Assembly (NCBI GenBank): GCA_013398275.1
Contig: VZSE01006608.1
Span: 941,354 to 1,005,353 of the forward strand
DNA from: Promerops cafer
Lineage: Eukaryota > Chordata > Aves > Passeriformes > Nectariniidae
DNA length: 64,000 nt
Direction of reading: 5' to 3'
Shown here piece after piece: positions 48,501-58,600 of the stretch. The notes beneath the pieces were generated by a model, which was not told the origin of the DNA, made no database searches, and saw nothing but the letters and a program-made list of their open reading frames with translations. Positions within the stretch are counted from its first letter, which is position 1; each line of letters begins with the position of its first letter. Position numbers and translations under genes: made by a program.

Positions 48501-51500
48501 CAAATAATTTGTCCTCATCCTTTCTATCAGATTGTTTTAGTAGTACAGCAGAGGTTTTCAATGACATTAGGTATTGTTTGTAAGACACTGAAGGCTTACT
48601 CCCTGCACTTTAAAAACACTACAGTTGCCACTAAACAAGAACAAAAACAGATGACAAAGGAAAGAACAGAGACCATTCAAGACATGATCTTGAGGGCCTG
48701 GTACAGCAAAAGAGAGCTAATGCTGGCAATCATAACTGCAGCTCGCATGTGGGGCTGTGGTATTGCCTAATGCTGGAAGAAGAATTTTAAGTGTTCCATC
48801 ATGCCTTGGGAAAGGTGGAAAAACCTGGCACAGTTTTTCATGCAGCGAGAACTGACAGCGACTGCATGTCCCTAACTCCTTTAGTGCAGTTGTGTGATCT
48901 GTAGAAGACTCAGAGAGACAGGTATGGTACAATTACTGCTTAGGAGAAAAACAAATGATCTCAGTGGAATTTGAGGACAACATAAAATGAAGTCTCTTAA
49001 GTGAACTGTTGAATGACCTCATGCTAATTCAGGAGGAATGTGCTTGGACAAATTAAGAAAACAAGGGCCATGGGTTGTTAGACCTTACCCAAATTTGAGA
49101 TCTAAGAAGTCTTAGATGATGGAGACTATGTTACTCTTCCAACTATCTGTAGAATCTCTAGAGAAACCTCTCCTAAAATGCCATCTGGCTATTTCGCTAA
49201 AACCACAAGGAAAAACTGAGAACATTAAATTTTCCAAAAGAACCGAAGTTGGAGGTGAAGAAAAATACAGCGATCTATATCTGTTTAAGCAAAGTTTCAG
49301 CCCCGAATTTGAGGGAGACTGTCTCATTACAGCTATGTGTACATATACATCTGTCAGTCATTTGCTCATTTGTATGAGCTTTACATGCCCAAAGGTTTTC
49401 ATAATTCAAGGTTTGGTTCATCCTTGCACTCAGTTTAGAAGTGGTGTCCCATCACATAATTCCATTAACTGACATGAAGTATTAATAAATCTCAATATTA
49501 AAAGAAGAAAAGAAAGAAGATGAAGCAGGAGAGAAGGGAACAAAGTTCTGATGTTTTCCTAGCACAGGGCAGGCCCTGAAGATACTAAGAGAAGAGGAAA
49601 GGAAAAGGAGGAGGTAGAGGATTGGCTCACTTACCTCTGAAATTACAACACCTTTGCAAACCAATATTCAAAGGTCTGCAGGAAATAGAGGACAGATAAA
49701 GGAAGGATAAGGTAGAACTCAAGAGGGAAGAATATGGCAGAAAAAAAAGGAAAGGGTCAGAACAGTACTGGTTATTCTAAGTCTAGCTAGAAGGTTAATT
49801 AACTGAAAAGGAAACAGAAATGCACCATACCTTTTCTTTGTCACTGGCTTCTCGAGCCACAGTAGAGCCCTGAAACAGAAAAAATGGATCTAAAAATGTG
49901 CATATGTCAGAAACTAATTTGAAAATGTTATGATAACAGGTCAAAAAGTGGATGAACTGTATCCTTTTGAACTTGAGAAATGTTTTAAAGAAAGGTGATA
50001 CAATAGGCAGAATGTCCAGGACTGCTGAGCTGCTGCAATCATGTGAAGAAGATGCATCATGGGAGAAGAAAGATGGATTAAATCCTCAAATGCTCTACTC
50101 CTATTGTCCTCCTAATTCCTGGTGCTTTTTCTCATCTCTCATCCTCATTTTGAGTGTATCATGCTGGAAGTTCAGTTTGCTTGGCAGACTTCTCATCTTT
50201 TTATGCCAATTTAGCTGTATGGATATGGAATAGCCTATTCTGTGTAACTGTTTGGACATTTGTAATACACATTTGAAAAGGATGTCACATAAACACAAGA
50301 AGTATTTAAAAGATCATAAAGTACAAACAAGAACAATGCATCTCACAGCAATATGGAGTAAAAAGAAGAGAAGAGACCAACTGTGGATTCACAAGACTTA
50401 CAGTGCTTGCCAAATACATTTTGGATTTTCTTTTTAAATGTATTTTTTAGATTAAAACTAGTGGGTAACATGGTGCTTTCTGAATAACCTGGAGCTGACA
50501 TAAAAAAGACTGTATATATTTCCTTAAAAATTTCTTGGAGCAGGACCACACCTTTAAATACCCAGCATGTGTTCATCATGTAACAGCACTGCAAGAAATA
50601 GTAACTACAAATATGGTAACTGGACATTGAAAGATGGGTAAATTAGCTCTGCTGTTTGTTAAAGGGTGTGCATTGTGTAAAGAAGTGCTGGAGTGGAGTC
50701 CTACTAGTTTAAAGAATGTGAGGATCCCCAACTACAGCCTTCTATAGCATGTTTTAATCTGTTTATGGAAAGAAACTTGGGAAACTCAGAAGCGATAGAG
50801 AGAAAAGATATATGGGACAGTATCTCTTAGTTATTATGTATGGCCCAGAAAGCAGGGATTTCACTGAATTATTCTTAACTATTAACAAAGCCTGGTAAAA
50901 CATTTTAGTTTACTCAGGAGACACCTTTTATATTGTATTCTGTGCTCCAACAGACTACTAGGCTAGAAAAAAGATCACCTGAAAACCAAACTGAAGGAAA
51001 AGAAAAAAATATTCACAATAGTAAAAATTAGGGAGGATGTAAAATTTGACATTTGGTAAAAAAATTACATTGAAATAATTTTAACAAAATGCATCCATGG
51101 CCAAAAAAATACCCTTGAAATCCTATGCTGATTGGGGGTCTTTTTTTCTTGTATCTACAGAAGTAGAGACTTGTGCTACAAAGTGAGTTCTAAGCTGGTG
51201 TCAAAAATATTGATGTACAAAAAAGGACAAAGTTACATCCTTTTCTGAATGTACAACTGCAGATGCCATAGCAAAGAATATCAAGAAAAAGTAATTTATA
51301 TTATATGCAGCGTCACTACAAATCTGGTCAGTGAAGGAGTGTTTTGAGGAATATTACAAATTTGAATTGCATGAGAAGTTAAAGCAATGCTGTCCAGCTA
51401 CACAAACTGAATAGACTACAGAAGCATTCACAAAGGTAAATAACAAAGAGCTGTTGACACCAATGTTAAGAACATATTGTATGTAATTACTGTTTCTGTT

Positions 51501-52660
51501 GTGTTTTTGTGCCCTTTTTAACGCATTTGGACATTATGATGCTCTAAATCACAGTTCTCTCAAATTAAAAAAAGTAACTTTCTCTAGTAACAACTGCTGC
51601 CAATAATACTGAGTATCAGAAAGTAAATTGTTGACAATCTGGAAATCAGTTCTTATAAATCAAGTTCAGTCAACTATATAAGCAACTGCTAAGGAGACTT
51701 GACAGTAGGAAAGGATGGTGCACTGCACAGCATTACAAATCTCTTAATACAGAATGATAGATGAACGTCTTCAAACAAGCTTGCAGATGCACTTAGTGGT
51801 TCAGCACATAGAAATTAAATGTATTAGAAAGAAGTAGGTTTCTAAGGGGATACTTTACAGAGGAAATTAAAATACCATCCCTTGGGTAGGAAGACTAAGA
51901 CTACATTTTGGGTATTTGTTGTAAGCATTGTATATTAACTACTGTCAAAATCGCAATGAGCAGATTAAGCTTCTGAAACAAAACTAAAATAGATCTTATG
52001 ATAAAAGCAGATGTTTTGGTTTTTCAAAGACTCTTCTCCTTTTCATTTGAATTATTTTTAAAATATTGGATAAATTATTAAGCTTTTGCAATAGTGATGT
52101 ACTTTGTTAGCAACATTTATTGGTTTAAATGATGCTATTTAGTTGTTTTATAAAATCCTTCTGCAGAATCAAGAGTGGCTTTCCATAATGTTGATGAAAA
52201 CCTATAAGAAGAATTATTGTACTAGTGTGAAGGGTTTTACCTTTAACCATTAGTAACATTTAGCAAACATACCTGGCAAAATTGCTGCACTTAAAAATTC
52301 ACAGAACAGATAAATTTCTATAATGTCTATAAAACCATCCTTTAGTTTTGCTAAACCTAGGTGTAGAATGAAATCAATTATGCTGGCTCTTGCATAACAC
52401 AATTTTAAATTAATTAAAATTCTGAGCAATATTTAAGCATCAGCATAAACTAAGATTTATAGTAAAGATTTTCAGCTACTTTGTCAGTTATTCAATCAGC
52501 AGTTATTTCTCACCTTTAAATCATATTTTCTATAAACAGATAAACGATGGCTGAACACATTTCTTGTAACAACCATATATACTTCAACTCCATCAACAGT
52601 AAGCCGGTACATGCCCAAAAACTGAGGAAGAAGTGTATTCCCATGACACTCCACAATAAA
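33474..52660 (-). CDS. PIP4K2A: Phosphatidylinositol-5-phosphate 4-kinase type 2 alpha, C-terminal six exons (spliced, 5' end outside window)
   Basis: This lipid kinase phosphorylates PI5P at the 4 position to make PI(4,5)P2. It acts mainly in the cytosol and on endomembranes, and the family forms dimers. Six exons join in frame on the minus strand: 52660-52514, 49869-49831, 40359-40246, 36783-36540, 35410-35307 and 33554-33474. The joined coding length is 729 nt, which is 242 codons plus a stop. Every junction has AG/GT ends. Counting back from a usual length of 406 residues, this covers about residues 165-406. The catalytic motif MDYSLL (Asp273) and the IID metal-binding motif (Asp359) are both intact, as is the acidic insert followed by TPPDSPGNTL. 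That insert identifies the alpha paralogue as I remember it; beta and gamma differ there. No frameshift or stop interrupts the frame, so the gene looks functional. Exons 1-4, with the N-terminal dimerisation region and ATP-binding lysine, were not found and should lie to the right of 64000. Confidence 0.96.
33555..35306 (-). other. PIP4K2A: PIP4K2A intron 9 (1752 nt)
   Basis: This intron runs from the GTAAGT donor after exon 9 to the TATAG acceptor before exon 10. It is AT-rich. I see no repeat, RNA gene or extra exon in it. Confidence 0.9.
35307..35410 (-). CDS. PIP4K2A: PIP4K2A exon 9 (104 nt), IID motif and start of specificity loop
   Basis: After completing the split Asn codon, 34 codons read APRKEVYFMAIIDILTHYDA and then a Lys/Ala-rich stretch ending KTVKHG, about residues 347-380. 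Asp359 of IID corresponds to the metal-binding aspartate of the fold. The Ala at about 371, in KKAAHAAK, is where type I kinases carry the glutamate that favours PI4P, so type II substrate choice is expected (family knowledge). The acceptor is CCTTGGCAG|ATG and the donor is GGG|GTAAGT. Confidence 0.97.
35736..35978 (-). mobile_element. CR1 LINE, 3' end fragment in PIP4K2A intron 8
   Basis: Begins AATCACAGAATGAGCTAGGC and continues GAAAAGACCTTTGAGATCAT, GTCCAACCTATGACTTAACA and GTCCAGGGATGGTGACTCCA. It ends with CTAAACTTCCCCTGGTGCAG. This is the reverse complement of a CR1 3' end, in the same transcriptional direction as the gene and 5'-truncated. Confidence 0.9.
36341..36374. repeat. 17-bp perfect tandem duplication
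   Basis: CTGGTGAACTGGAATAG occurs twice back to back in PIP4K2A intron 8, about 170 bp downstream of exon 8 in gene orientation. Confidence 0.95.
36540..36783 (-). CDS. PIP4K2A: PIP4K2A exon 8 (244 nt), catalytic MDYSLL motif and acidic insert
   Basis: The exon begins FLAQLKLMDYSLLVGIHDVE, about residues 265-345, and ends one base into the next codon (HE + A|AT = Asn). Asp273 of MDYSLL is the catalytic-loop aspartate of the PIP-kinase fold. It is followed by a Glu/Asp-rich insert (AEQEEIECEENDGEEEGESD), expected to be disordered, and a Ser/Pro segment (TPPDSPGNTL). The exon closes with EFDPAIDVYGIKSHE. The acceptor is TTTCTAG|TTC and the donor is GAAA|GTAAGC. A read-through frame into the intron gives a false C-terminus (SKQ). 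Confidence 0.98.
37108..37395 (-). mobile_element. CR1 LINE, internally deleted 3' fragment in PIP4K2A intron 7
   Basis: The 3' end begins GATTCATAGAGTAGCCTGGG and includes CCCCCAAGAGTCACACCATG and AGGCTTGGTGCTGTGGCACC, which matches the plus-strand copy at 19378-19640 in reverse. It then jumps to an upstream CR1 3'-region segment (CCTCCTTTGGACAGC, then GTGGTGCCCAAGACC). The segment between is missing. Confidence 0.8.
39272..39301. repeat. Short perfect inverted repeat (10-bp arms, 10-nt loop)
   Basis: AATTTCCCAT (39272-39281) and ATGGGAAATT (39292-39301) in PIP4K2A intron 7. Confidence 0.85.
40246..40359 (-). CDS. PIP4K2A: PIP4K2A exon 7 (114 nt, phase 0-0)
   Basis: Thirty-eight codons start AKELPTFKDNDFINDGQKI and end LEKLKKDVE, about residues 227-264. 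This is the surface segment and helix that precede the catalytic loop. The acceptor is TTGTTTTTAG|GCC and the donor is GAG|GTAAG. Compared with human PIP4K2A as I recall it, changes are conservative (Leu/Phe, Glu/Asp, Tyr/His, Asp/Glu, Val/Met). A longer open frame over the same bases (about 40242-40505) is out of frame and not real. Confidence 0.96.
42448..42470. repeat. Poly-C tract with interrupting G
   Basis: Runs of 4, 10 and 7 C separated by single G within PIP4K2A intron 6. On the gene's own strand this is a G-rich tract in the pre-mRNA. Confidence 0.95.
47080..47123. repeat. AT-rich perfect inverted repeat (15-bp arms, 14-nt loop)
   Basis: AATTTATTAATATTA (47080-47094) pairs perfectly with TAATATTAATAAATT (47109-47123). 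It lies in PIP4K2A intron 6. Confidence 0.9.
47611..47656. repeat. Bulged hairpin (13 bp + 6 bp stem, 5-nt loop)
   Basis: TCATGCCTACTGC (47620-47632) pairs perfectly with GCAGTAGGCATGA (47638-47650) around the loop AGGAG. After a 3-nt bulge, GATCTG (47611-47616) pairs with CAGATC (47651-47656). It lies in PIP4K2A intron 6. At 46 nt it is shorter than a microRNA precursor. Confidence 0.9.
49831..49869 (-). CDS. PIP4K2A: PIP4K2A exon 6 (39-nt small exon, phase 0-0)
   Basis: Thirteen codons, GSTVAREASDKEK, about residues 214-226, complete the DLKGS motif begun in exon 5. The acceptor is TTCTGTTTCAG|GGC and the donor is AAG|GTATGG, a weaker than average donor (consensus GTRAGT). The exon lies between a 2.6-kb intron and a 9.5-kb intron. 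It is symmetric, so skipping it would keep the frame but remove the conserved Gly-Ser. Confidence 0.95.
49870..52513 (-). other. PIP4K2A: PIP4K2A intron 5 (2644 nt)
   Basis: AT-rich intron between exons 5 and 6, with no repeat or RNA gene recognised. Donor GTGAG, acceptor TTTCAG. Confidence 0.9.
52514..52660 (-). CDS. PIP4K2A: PIP4K2A exon 5 (147 nt, phase 0-0)
   Basis: The translation starts FIVECHGNTLLPQFLGMYRL and ends SVYRKYDLK, 49 codons, about residues 165-213. It contains the conserved VTRNVFSHRL segment of the kinase core and the first half of the DLKGS motif, which is completed by the next exon. The acceptor is a pyrimidine-rich tract ending in CTGCAG at 52666-52661, and the donor is AAG|GTGAG. 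From memory, human PIP4K2A has Ile where this copy has Asn (CHGNT), and a few conservative Val/Ile/Met changes follow. This is the most upstream exon I could identify in the window. Confidence 0.96.
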
Positions 52661-55600
52661 CTGCAGAATGGAAAGAAAAAACAGAAATTGGGATTGACAT
52701 ATTACATAAATATATATTAAGATTTTATATATTTAAAAAAAAAGAAAAAAAAATTTTTCCGCTATTTGTGTAGCGACAAACCTTCAAAAAATTATGCAAA
52801 ACCAAACCCCCTCCTTAGGAAGTTATTCTGCTTTTAGGCCAGTGTTTAAAAATTAAAATCCTGAACTGCTTAACTAATAACTCTTGACTTCCACAGACAA
52901 TCTCATAGAAAGAGGAAACTCCATTTGACAGACATTTTATGTTAACACAAAAAGCAAACCTAAGCAGATAGCATATATTTGGTAGTTATATCAAAACCCA
53001 AGTATTTTTTTGACCATCACACTGCTGCAATCTGTACTGTGTTGTCCCAGACCATATTTACATTGTGTGTTTCTCTATTCTCAGTTATTTGTTTATTATG
53101 ATGAACATTTATGGTGTTGTCACCAGCAAGGGGTATTATTTATTATCACCAACTTTCTGCTAGTTCCTATGTGGTGGTTGCATTTCAGGGTCAATAGAGT
53201 TGAGCACTGAAGTGCAAATTCCCTGTATTTTTTTATTTATGAATTCTTATATTTCCTTAAGGTCACTATATTCCATTAAAAATGGGCTATTAACCTTGAA
53301 TAAAGGTCGGTCTTTTTTTTTTCTAATCACTTGCCTTACAAGTAATTGTCCTATTAGAAAGACCACTGGAGGAAAAAGCAGACACACATTGATGATGAGA
53401 ACGATTGAAGGATGAATTTTTATTCCCAGAATAAAAATGCCCATTCTATATTAATCCTACTCAAAAACATTCACTTACATGTTTTATGGAACCAAGGAAA
53501 AGTTAAGCTACAATGATACAAACCAGAAAGGACTCACCAGCTTTCCACTTTCTGTTAGTACCAAGTCTCAAACAGGAACTTGGAGAAAATGTAAAAACTC
53601 AAGGCCCAAATAGGAAACATGAAATCTAACCAAGAGTCAGCTTTAAAATATTAATTGCATACTGAAGCTGCTGTTCCTTTGTGCCAAAGTGACCCAGTTA
53701 TTAGAAACAGAGATTTTAGAAGAACTCAGAACAAGTTAACTGAATAAGCCATTTCAATGGTTTAACAAAGGCAGGTAGTATTTGGTAACAAATACTGTAA
53801 CAAAGCTCTTGAAAACCTGGAGATTTTGCAATTTTGGGCTCCTCTGCTAATTTTAAGGAATTCTTCTCACTAATATACTGGAATCTGCACATATGACAGA
53901 CAGACCTTTAAATTGGCAAAATAAAAATAGACTCTTGAAAGCAATCCTGTCCACCAAGAAACAAAGGAAATGAACAACAAATACAGAAATTGTTGACTGC
54001 CAAATTGAACCCAATTTTGACTGACTCATGAGCCCTGTTAAATCTTGCTGGCACATTTTGGGCTGTAACTCTGCTTTCTGCCTGCCCTGGAGTTGTACTG
54101 GAGGTCCAAGCCCCAAAGCACAGAACAAAGTCACGATGTAGCTGTGCCACTTCACAGCAAAGCACTTTTAAGCTCTAACTGCCTATGAATAGGCAAAATA
54201 TCTTAAGGTGCTGCAGAGACTCAGTGAATAAAAATCAGAATCTCAGGAAAGGAGAATGACTGTATGCCCCAAAACGCAAACAGAAGTTTGGCAGTAAACG
54301 GCCACAAAAGCAAGGTCAGTCATGAGCAGTGCACAAAGATCCATCAGTTTGCATCTGAGAGGATTTCTGTATTTAAAAGACACAGAAATTTTAAGTTGAA
54401 GTTCTCAATTTGGAGGATTTTCAGTCATAGGGCTGTTAACATTACAAAGCAGTTATAACAGATTACAGGATACACAACCTATTTTGACCATTGTTTCTGT
54501 TAAAGATCCAATAATAAAAGTACTAATCCATACTAGCAAAAATACAATTACTATTTTTTTATAAACATTAAGTACTTCGCATATATCCTAAAGGTAAATA
54601 CTTTTTAAAAGCTTTATAAAAAATAAGAAGGGTTGTTCCTATAAAAACATTTACTAAGTGACTTCTACATTAAGATGATTATGTTCTCCAAGATGAAAAT
54701 GAATCTAGCTTCCAGCAAGAGTTTAGTGCCACAGTATTTCTAGCTACACAACTCTTTAATGGACCCGGCATTCCTAATCTTAAGGCTTTTAACTACAGAA
54801 TTTGAATTAAAATAAATACTATTGTTCCAGTTTTCCATATGGGCATCTGAGATGCAGAACCTCTATCTGAAATCATACAGTTTGTACCATGTGAAGGAAT
54901 GTCAGCTCGGCATCTTGAGTACCAGACTAGTAACCCCCTGCCCTTCCTCTCAGCTGTGACTGCCACAGCACTGACACTTAAACTATCTCTTCAACCCTAG
55001 CTACTACTAACACTCCGATTTTAACCTTTCTGGTCCCGAGTGTACCCACCTGTAAAATGGCAATGTCACTACCAGAGCATGAGCACCATACCCACTGTAA
55101 CATCATAAAATAAATTATTTGGTTAGCAGTATATAACCCCCTCCCAAATTGTTCTGTACTATGTAACAAGGACAAAAAGGCCACTAGTGAGAGTTGCTTC
55201 AGTCCTGTTTGTAAAGTTAGGCTTTGCCATTTGCTAGCACTGTTGTTTCATTATCTTAGCGTGCAAAGACAGACTTCTGAAAGGGCAATGTTACCAGCAT
55301 GCAACACAAGACATGAGAAACTCTGCTAGTATTGCTCCTCTTGATAAAAAGGGACATGGCTGTGCTCTTGCAGACTTCTAAGAGAGCCTCTCAAAGCAGA
55401 CCAGGTACCGCATGGTTGTTTCCTATTTGCTGCTGACTCTGGACACTCATGCCATTGCAATTGAAAGAAAAGCCTCTAAAATTATTTCAGTGTTTCCTAT
55501 GACAGTATTTCTAATCCTGATGGGGAAACAAAGGGAAGAGGGAGGAATGCCACTTGCTTTCAGCATCTACAAGGTTGGTCTAGAACTTCCTACCTTTGAA

Positions 55601-58600
55601 ACTATCAATCCCCCATATCTGCATCACAGAGAAGGCAAAACGTGTCATCTGTTAGGGTGGGAGTCCAGCAGGACTTGCATTGGTGACTGTGGTTGGAGGA
55701 TTTTCAATTTGTCCATCTTGATATAAAGGAAGTAGCAATTTAGTCACCTCAAGGTGCTTTTTAGGAATGATTTCCTGAAGTTTCCCACTCACAGCTGGAA
55801 AAAAAGTGAGCCTAGAAAATAAGCCAGTACATGCTTAACAGGACTGCTAAATTTCAGTGAAAGAAAAAGACCCTCACTCCTTTAATTTTTTCTAAAAAGA
55901 ACATTAAAACAATTCTACTAAGCAGACTTGCTAAATAAAACTGTAATACTCAGCTAATACATTTACAAGTCTTTATATGCAGCAACAAAATCCATCTTTT
56001 TTTAAATGTGTGTTGGAATAAATACCCCATAATTTTTGTTAATTCAGACAATTTTCATATTTGTGCACAGCATGAGGACAATATTATTATTAACACAGTT
56101 AAGTAACATCAGCATATTAACACTTTTTATCAGCTGTGCAGCAGAGATTTCAAATAAAGAAATTTCTGTGCTCTCTTGAACCCCATGCTTCAAGTTGAAA
56201 ATTAGTAAGAAATTCTTTATGATCCTATTTTCTCATTAATTTTTGTATAAATACAGCTTCAAGATTCCTTAGTAAGAATAAAACTTTACCTATCTAATTA
56301 GCTTCTTGCTTCCCTATGGCAATGCTAGTAAGGTATCAGATACATAAAAAGATAACATAATGCATATCATTTATTGGCAAAGAAGTTATACTACTTTTGG
56401 CTCTTTTTGGAAAAAACCAGTAAAATTTCTGTTTCTACCATTTCTCCTCCTCCACTTGGAGATCATCTGTGGAATGATTTGACATCAGTGCCTATTAAAT
56501 CCTGAATTATATCTATCTTTGGTCTACGTGAAAAGTCAGCATTCCTATTTCTCACAGCCCTATTTTGCAAACATTAATTCAGAAATACACAACATGCTCA
56601 TTCTCTGTTACCCCTATTTTTCAAAAATTTTGGTATCATGATTAAGGCAAGTGTTTGATCATTCAAGCACAATTATGTGACAAGTCTATACATTCACCAG
56701 GATACTTCCATTAAAGAAACTGAATAGCAAGTTACGTAATTATTTAAAACCATTTTGGACATTGTGCAGGACTAGACATTGACAGTCATTTTAGTGCTCA
56801 ACTTCTTTTATTTCCTCTTGTCTGGAGTCAGAAATATCCTTCACCAATGTGTTTTGTGCACAAGCATTGACATGTGGAATCACTCCCCCCCAAAAAGACT
56901 GAGAACTTGTTCAGAGTTATAAATATTCCACTTATTGCCATTTTCCTGTACCCTAATAATTTCACAGAATATATGCATTGGGTACTTATATGATACATTG
57001 CAAAGATTAATTAGTCGAACTACAGCACACACCAGAAAGTTGCAGATTTTCAAGGCATATAAAGCTGTTTTCTTCAAATAAGCCATGTAAAAAAGTAATT
57101 TCATTTAAAGAAGTAATCAATAAATATACAGCTTTTTATATACAAGCCTTGTGATTCACAGCCTTACACTTCACATTGTTTCAGACATGGTGAGTTATTT
57201 TTCCTTTGAGGTGCGGTGTAATCTCAGTGTTACCCCCACACGTGATTACCCAGGCTGCAATCTGTTACCAGGAACAGCGTCCTTCATATTGCTGCAACTG
57301 ACTCACTGTGTGCATTGATCTCTTCTGGAAAGTGCTGTGCACAACATCAATAACTTATACATATAAAAAACAATAGAAAACACCTGCTGGTGAAACCCAG
57401 GCCTCAACAGAGCCAGTGCAGCCATTCTGCTATTTTGTGTAGTTATTAACCTATGAAATGTCTTTCAGGGAAGGCTTTCAAAGTGGTTTTGTTTTGTTAC
57501 AGTTCCAGTGAGTGGGGTCCCTTTGCCTATCAGCCCTCTGCAATTCCATCTGACAACCACACTAGCGAGTCTCCCATTTTTAGGGTCACGTCTTCCATAG
57601 GAAGAGTGGGCCTGTTGGATGCAGTGAAATGCAGACTGCTTGGATGACAACACGTACATTCTCGTGTTGCCTTTTTTCTGCTTCTCCTGTTTTTTCAGAT
57701 CAAAGCTGCTTTACAAGTTGGTTATCTTAGCACAGGGCAGAAGCTGTGTTCTGTGCTGCCTCTTGATTTTCACACAGAACTGCTGAAAAGCTTTTTTCAA
57801 TGGCATTTCTTTGCAAACCTCCCAGAAATCTTCACCTCTTACTATCTGAGGACACACAGACTCGGGGTCACCATTACATCCTTTTTCATTCACGTTTGTG
57901 TTTAAATAACATTACATTTTACTGCCTTGCTTTGCCTTTTTAACCTTTTTCTTTTTTTGTGATAGATATGAATGCAACACATGCAGCAAAAGCAGAGATG
58001 GGGGTTGGGAGGAAGCCACTGATAACCTGTGCAAGTACTGACGTCGAGGGAGGATGATGCAAACTTTAATGTAGCTCTGCTTCGGCAACCTACCTGGGGG
58101 CTTGTCAAGCCCATCCATGCCAGTGCAAATTCCTAGGCTCCTAGGCCCCACTTTCTTTTCTGGGATATTCTCCAGCCTATGTTGTCATCAATTATTTGAC
58201 AAAATTGTTTTTAGCCTACTATAATGTTTCTCTATTTCAGTATTTATCTATTTATGATTTTAATTTTTCTCCTACGTTCCACACAACAATCTGCTGCTGT
58301 TCCTTGATTCCCGTGTAGCCCTGAACTCTGTTACTGGTGCAATTTCTCCCATTTTCACCTTATTGCCTACGTTTTCTCCCCTTTAATTTGCTTTCCTGTT
58401 TCTTTCATATTTTTTCCCCCTCCAGCAGCTAAGGTCATATTTTTCTGCTTTTGTTTTATCTTTTATTTCTGTCTATTTATGTCTGTCATTTCCCCTTTTT
58501 TTCCTCATTCTATTCTTTCCTTTCTTCCAATTCACTTCCCCATCACTCCACTGTTTGCTGCGTCTGGTAGATGGGCAGTCCCTCTCCTTTACCACTATTC

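Larger units (their letters stand above)
40360..49830 (-). other. PIP4K2A: PIP4K2A intron 6 (9471 nt)
   Basis: This is the largest complete intron in the window. It has a GC tract of C runs at 42448-42470, a 15-bp inverted repeat at 47080-47123, and a bulged hairpin at 47611-47656. The rest is AT-rich unique sequence in which I see no RNA gene or LINE. Open frames here are short and look random. Confidence 0.9.
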
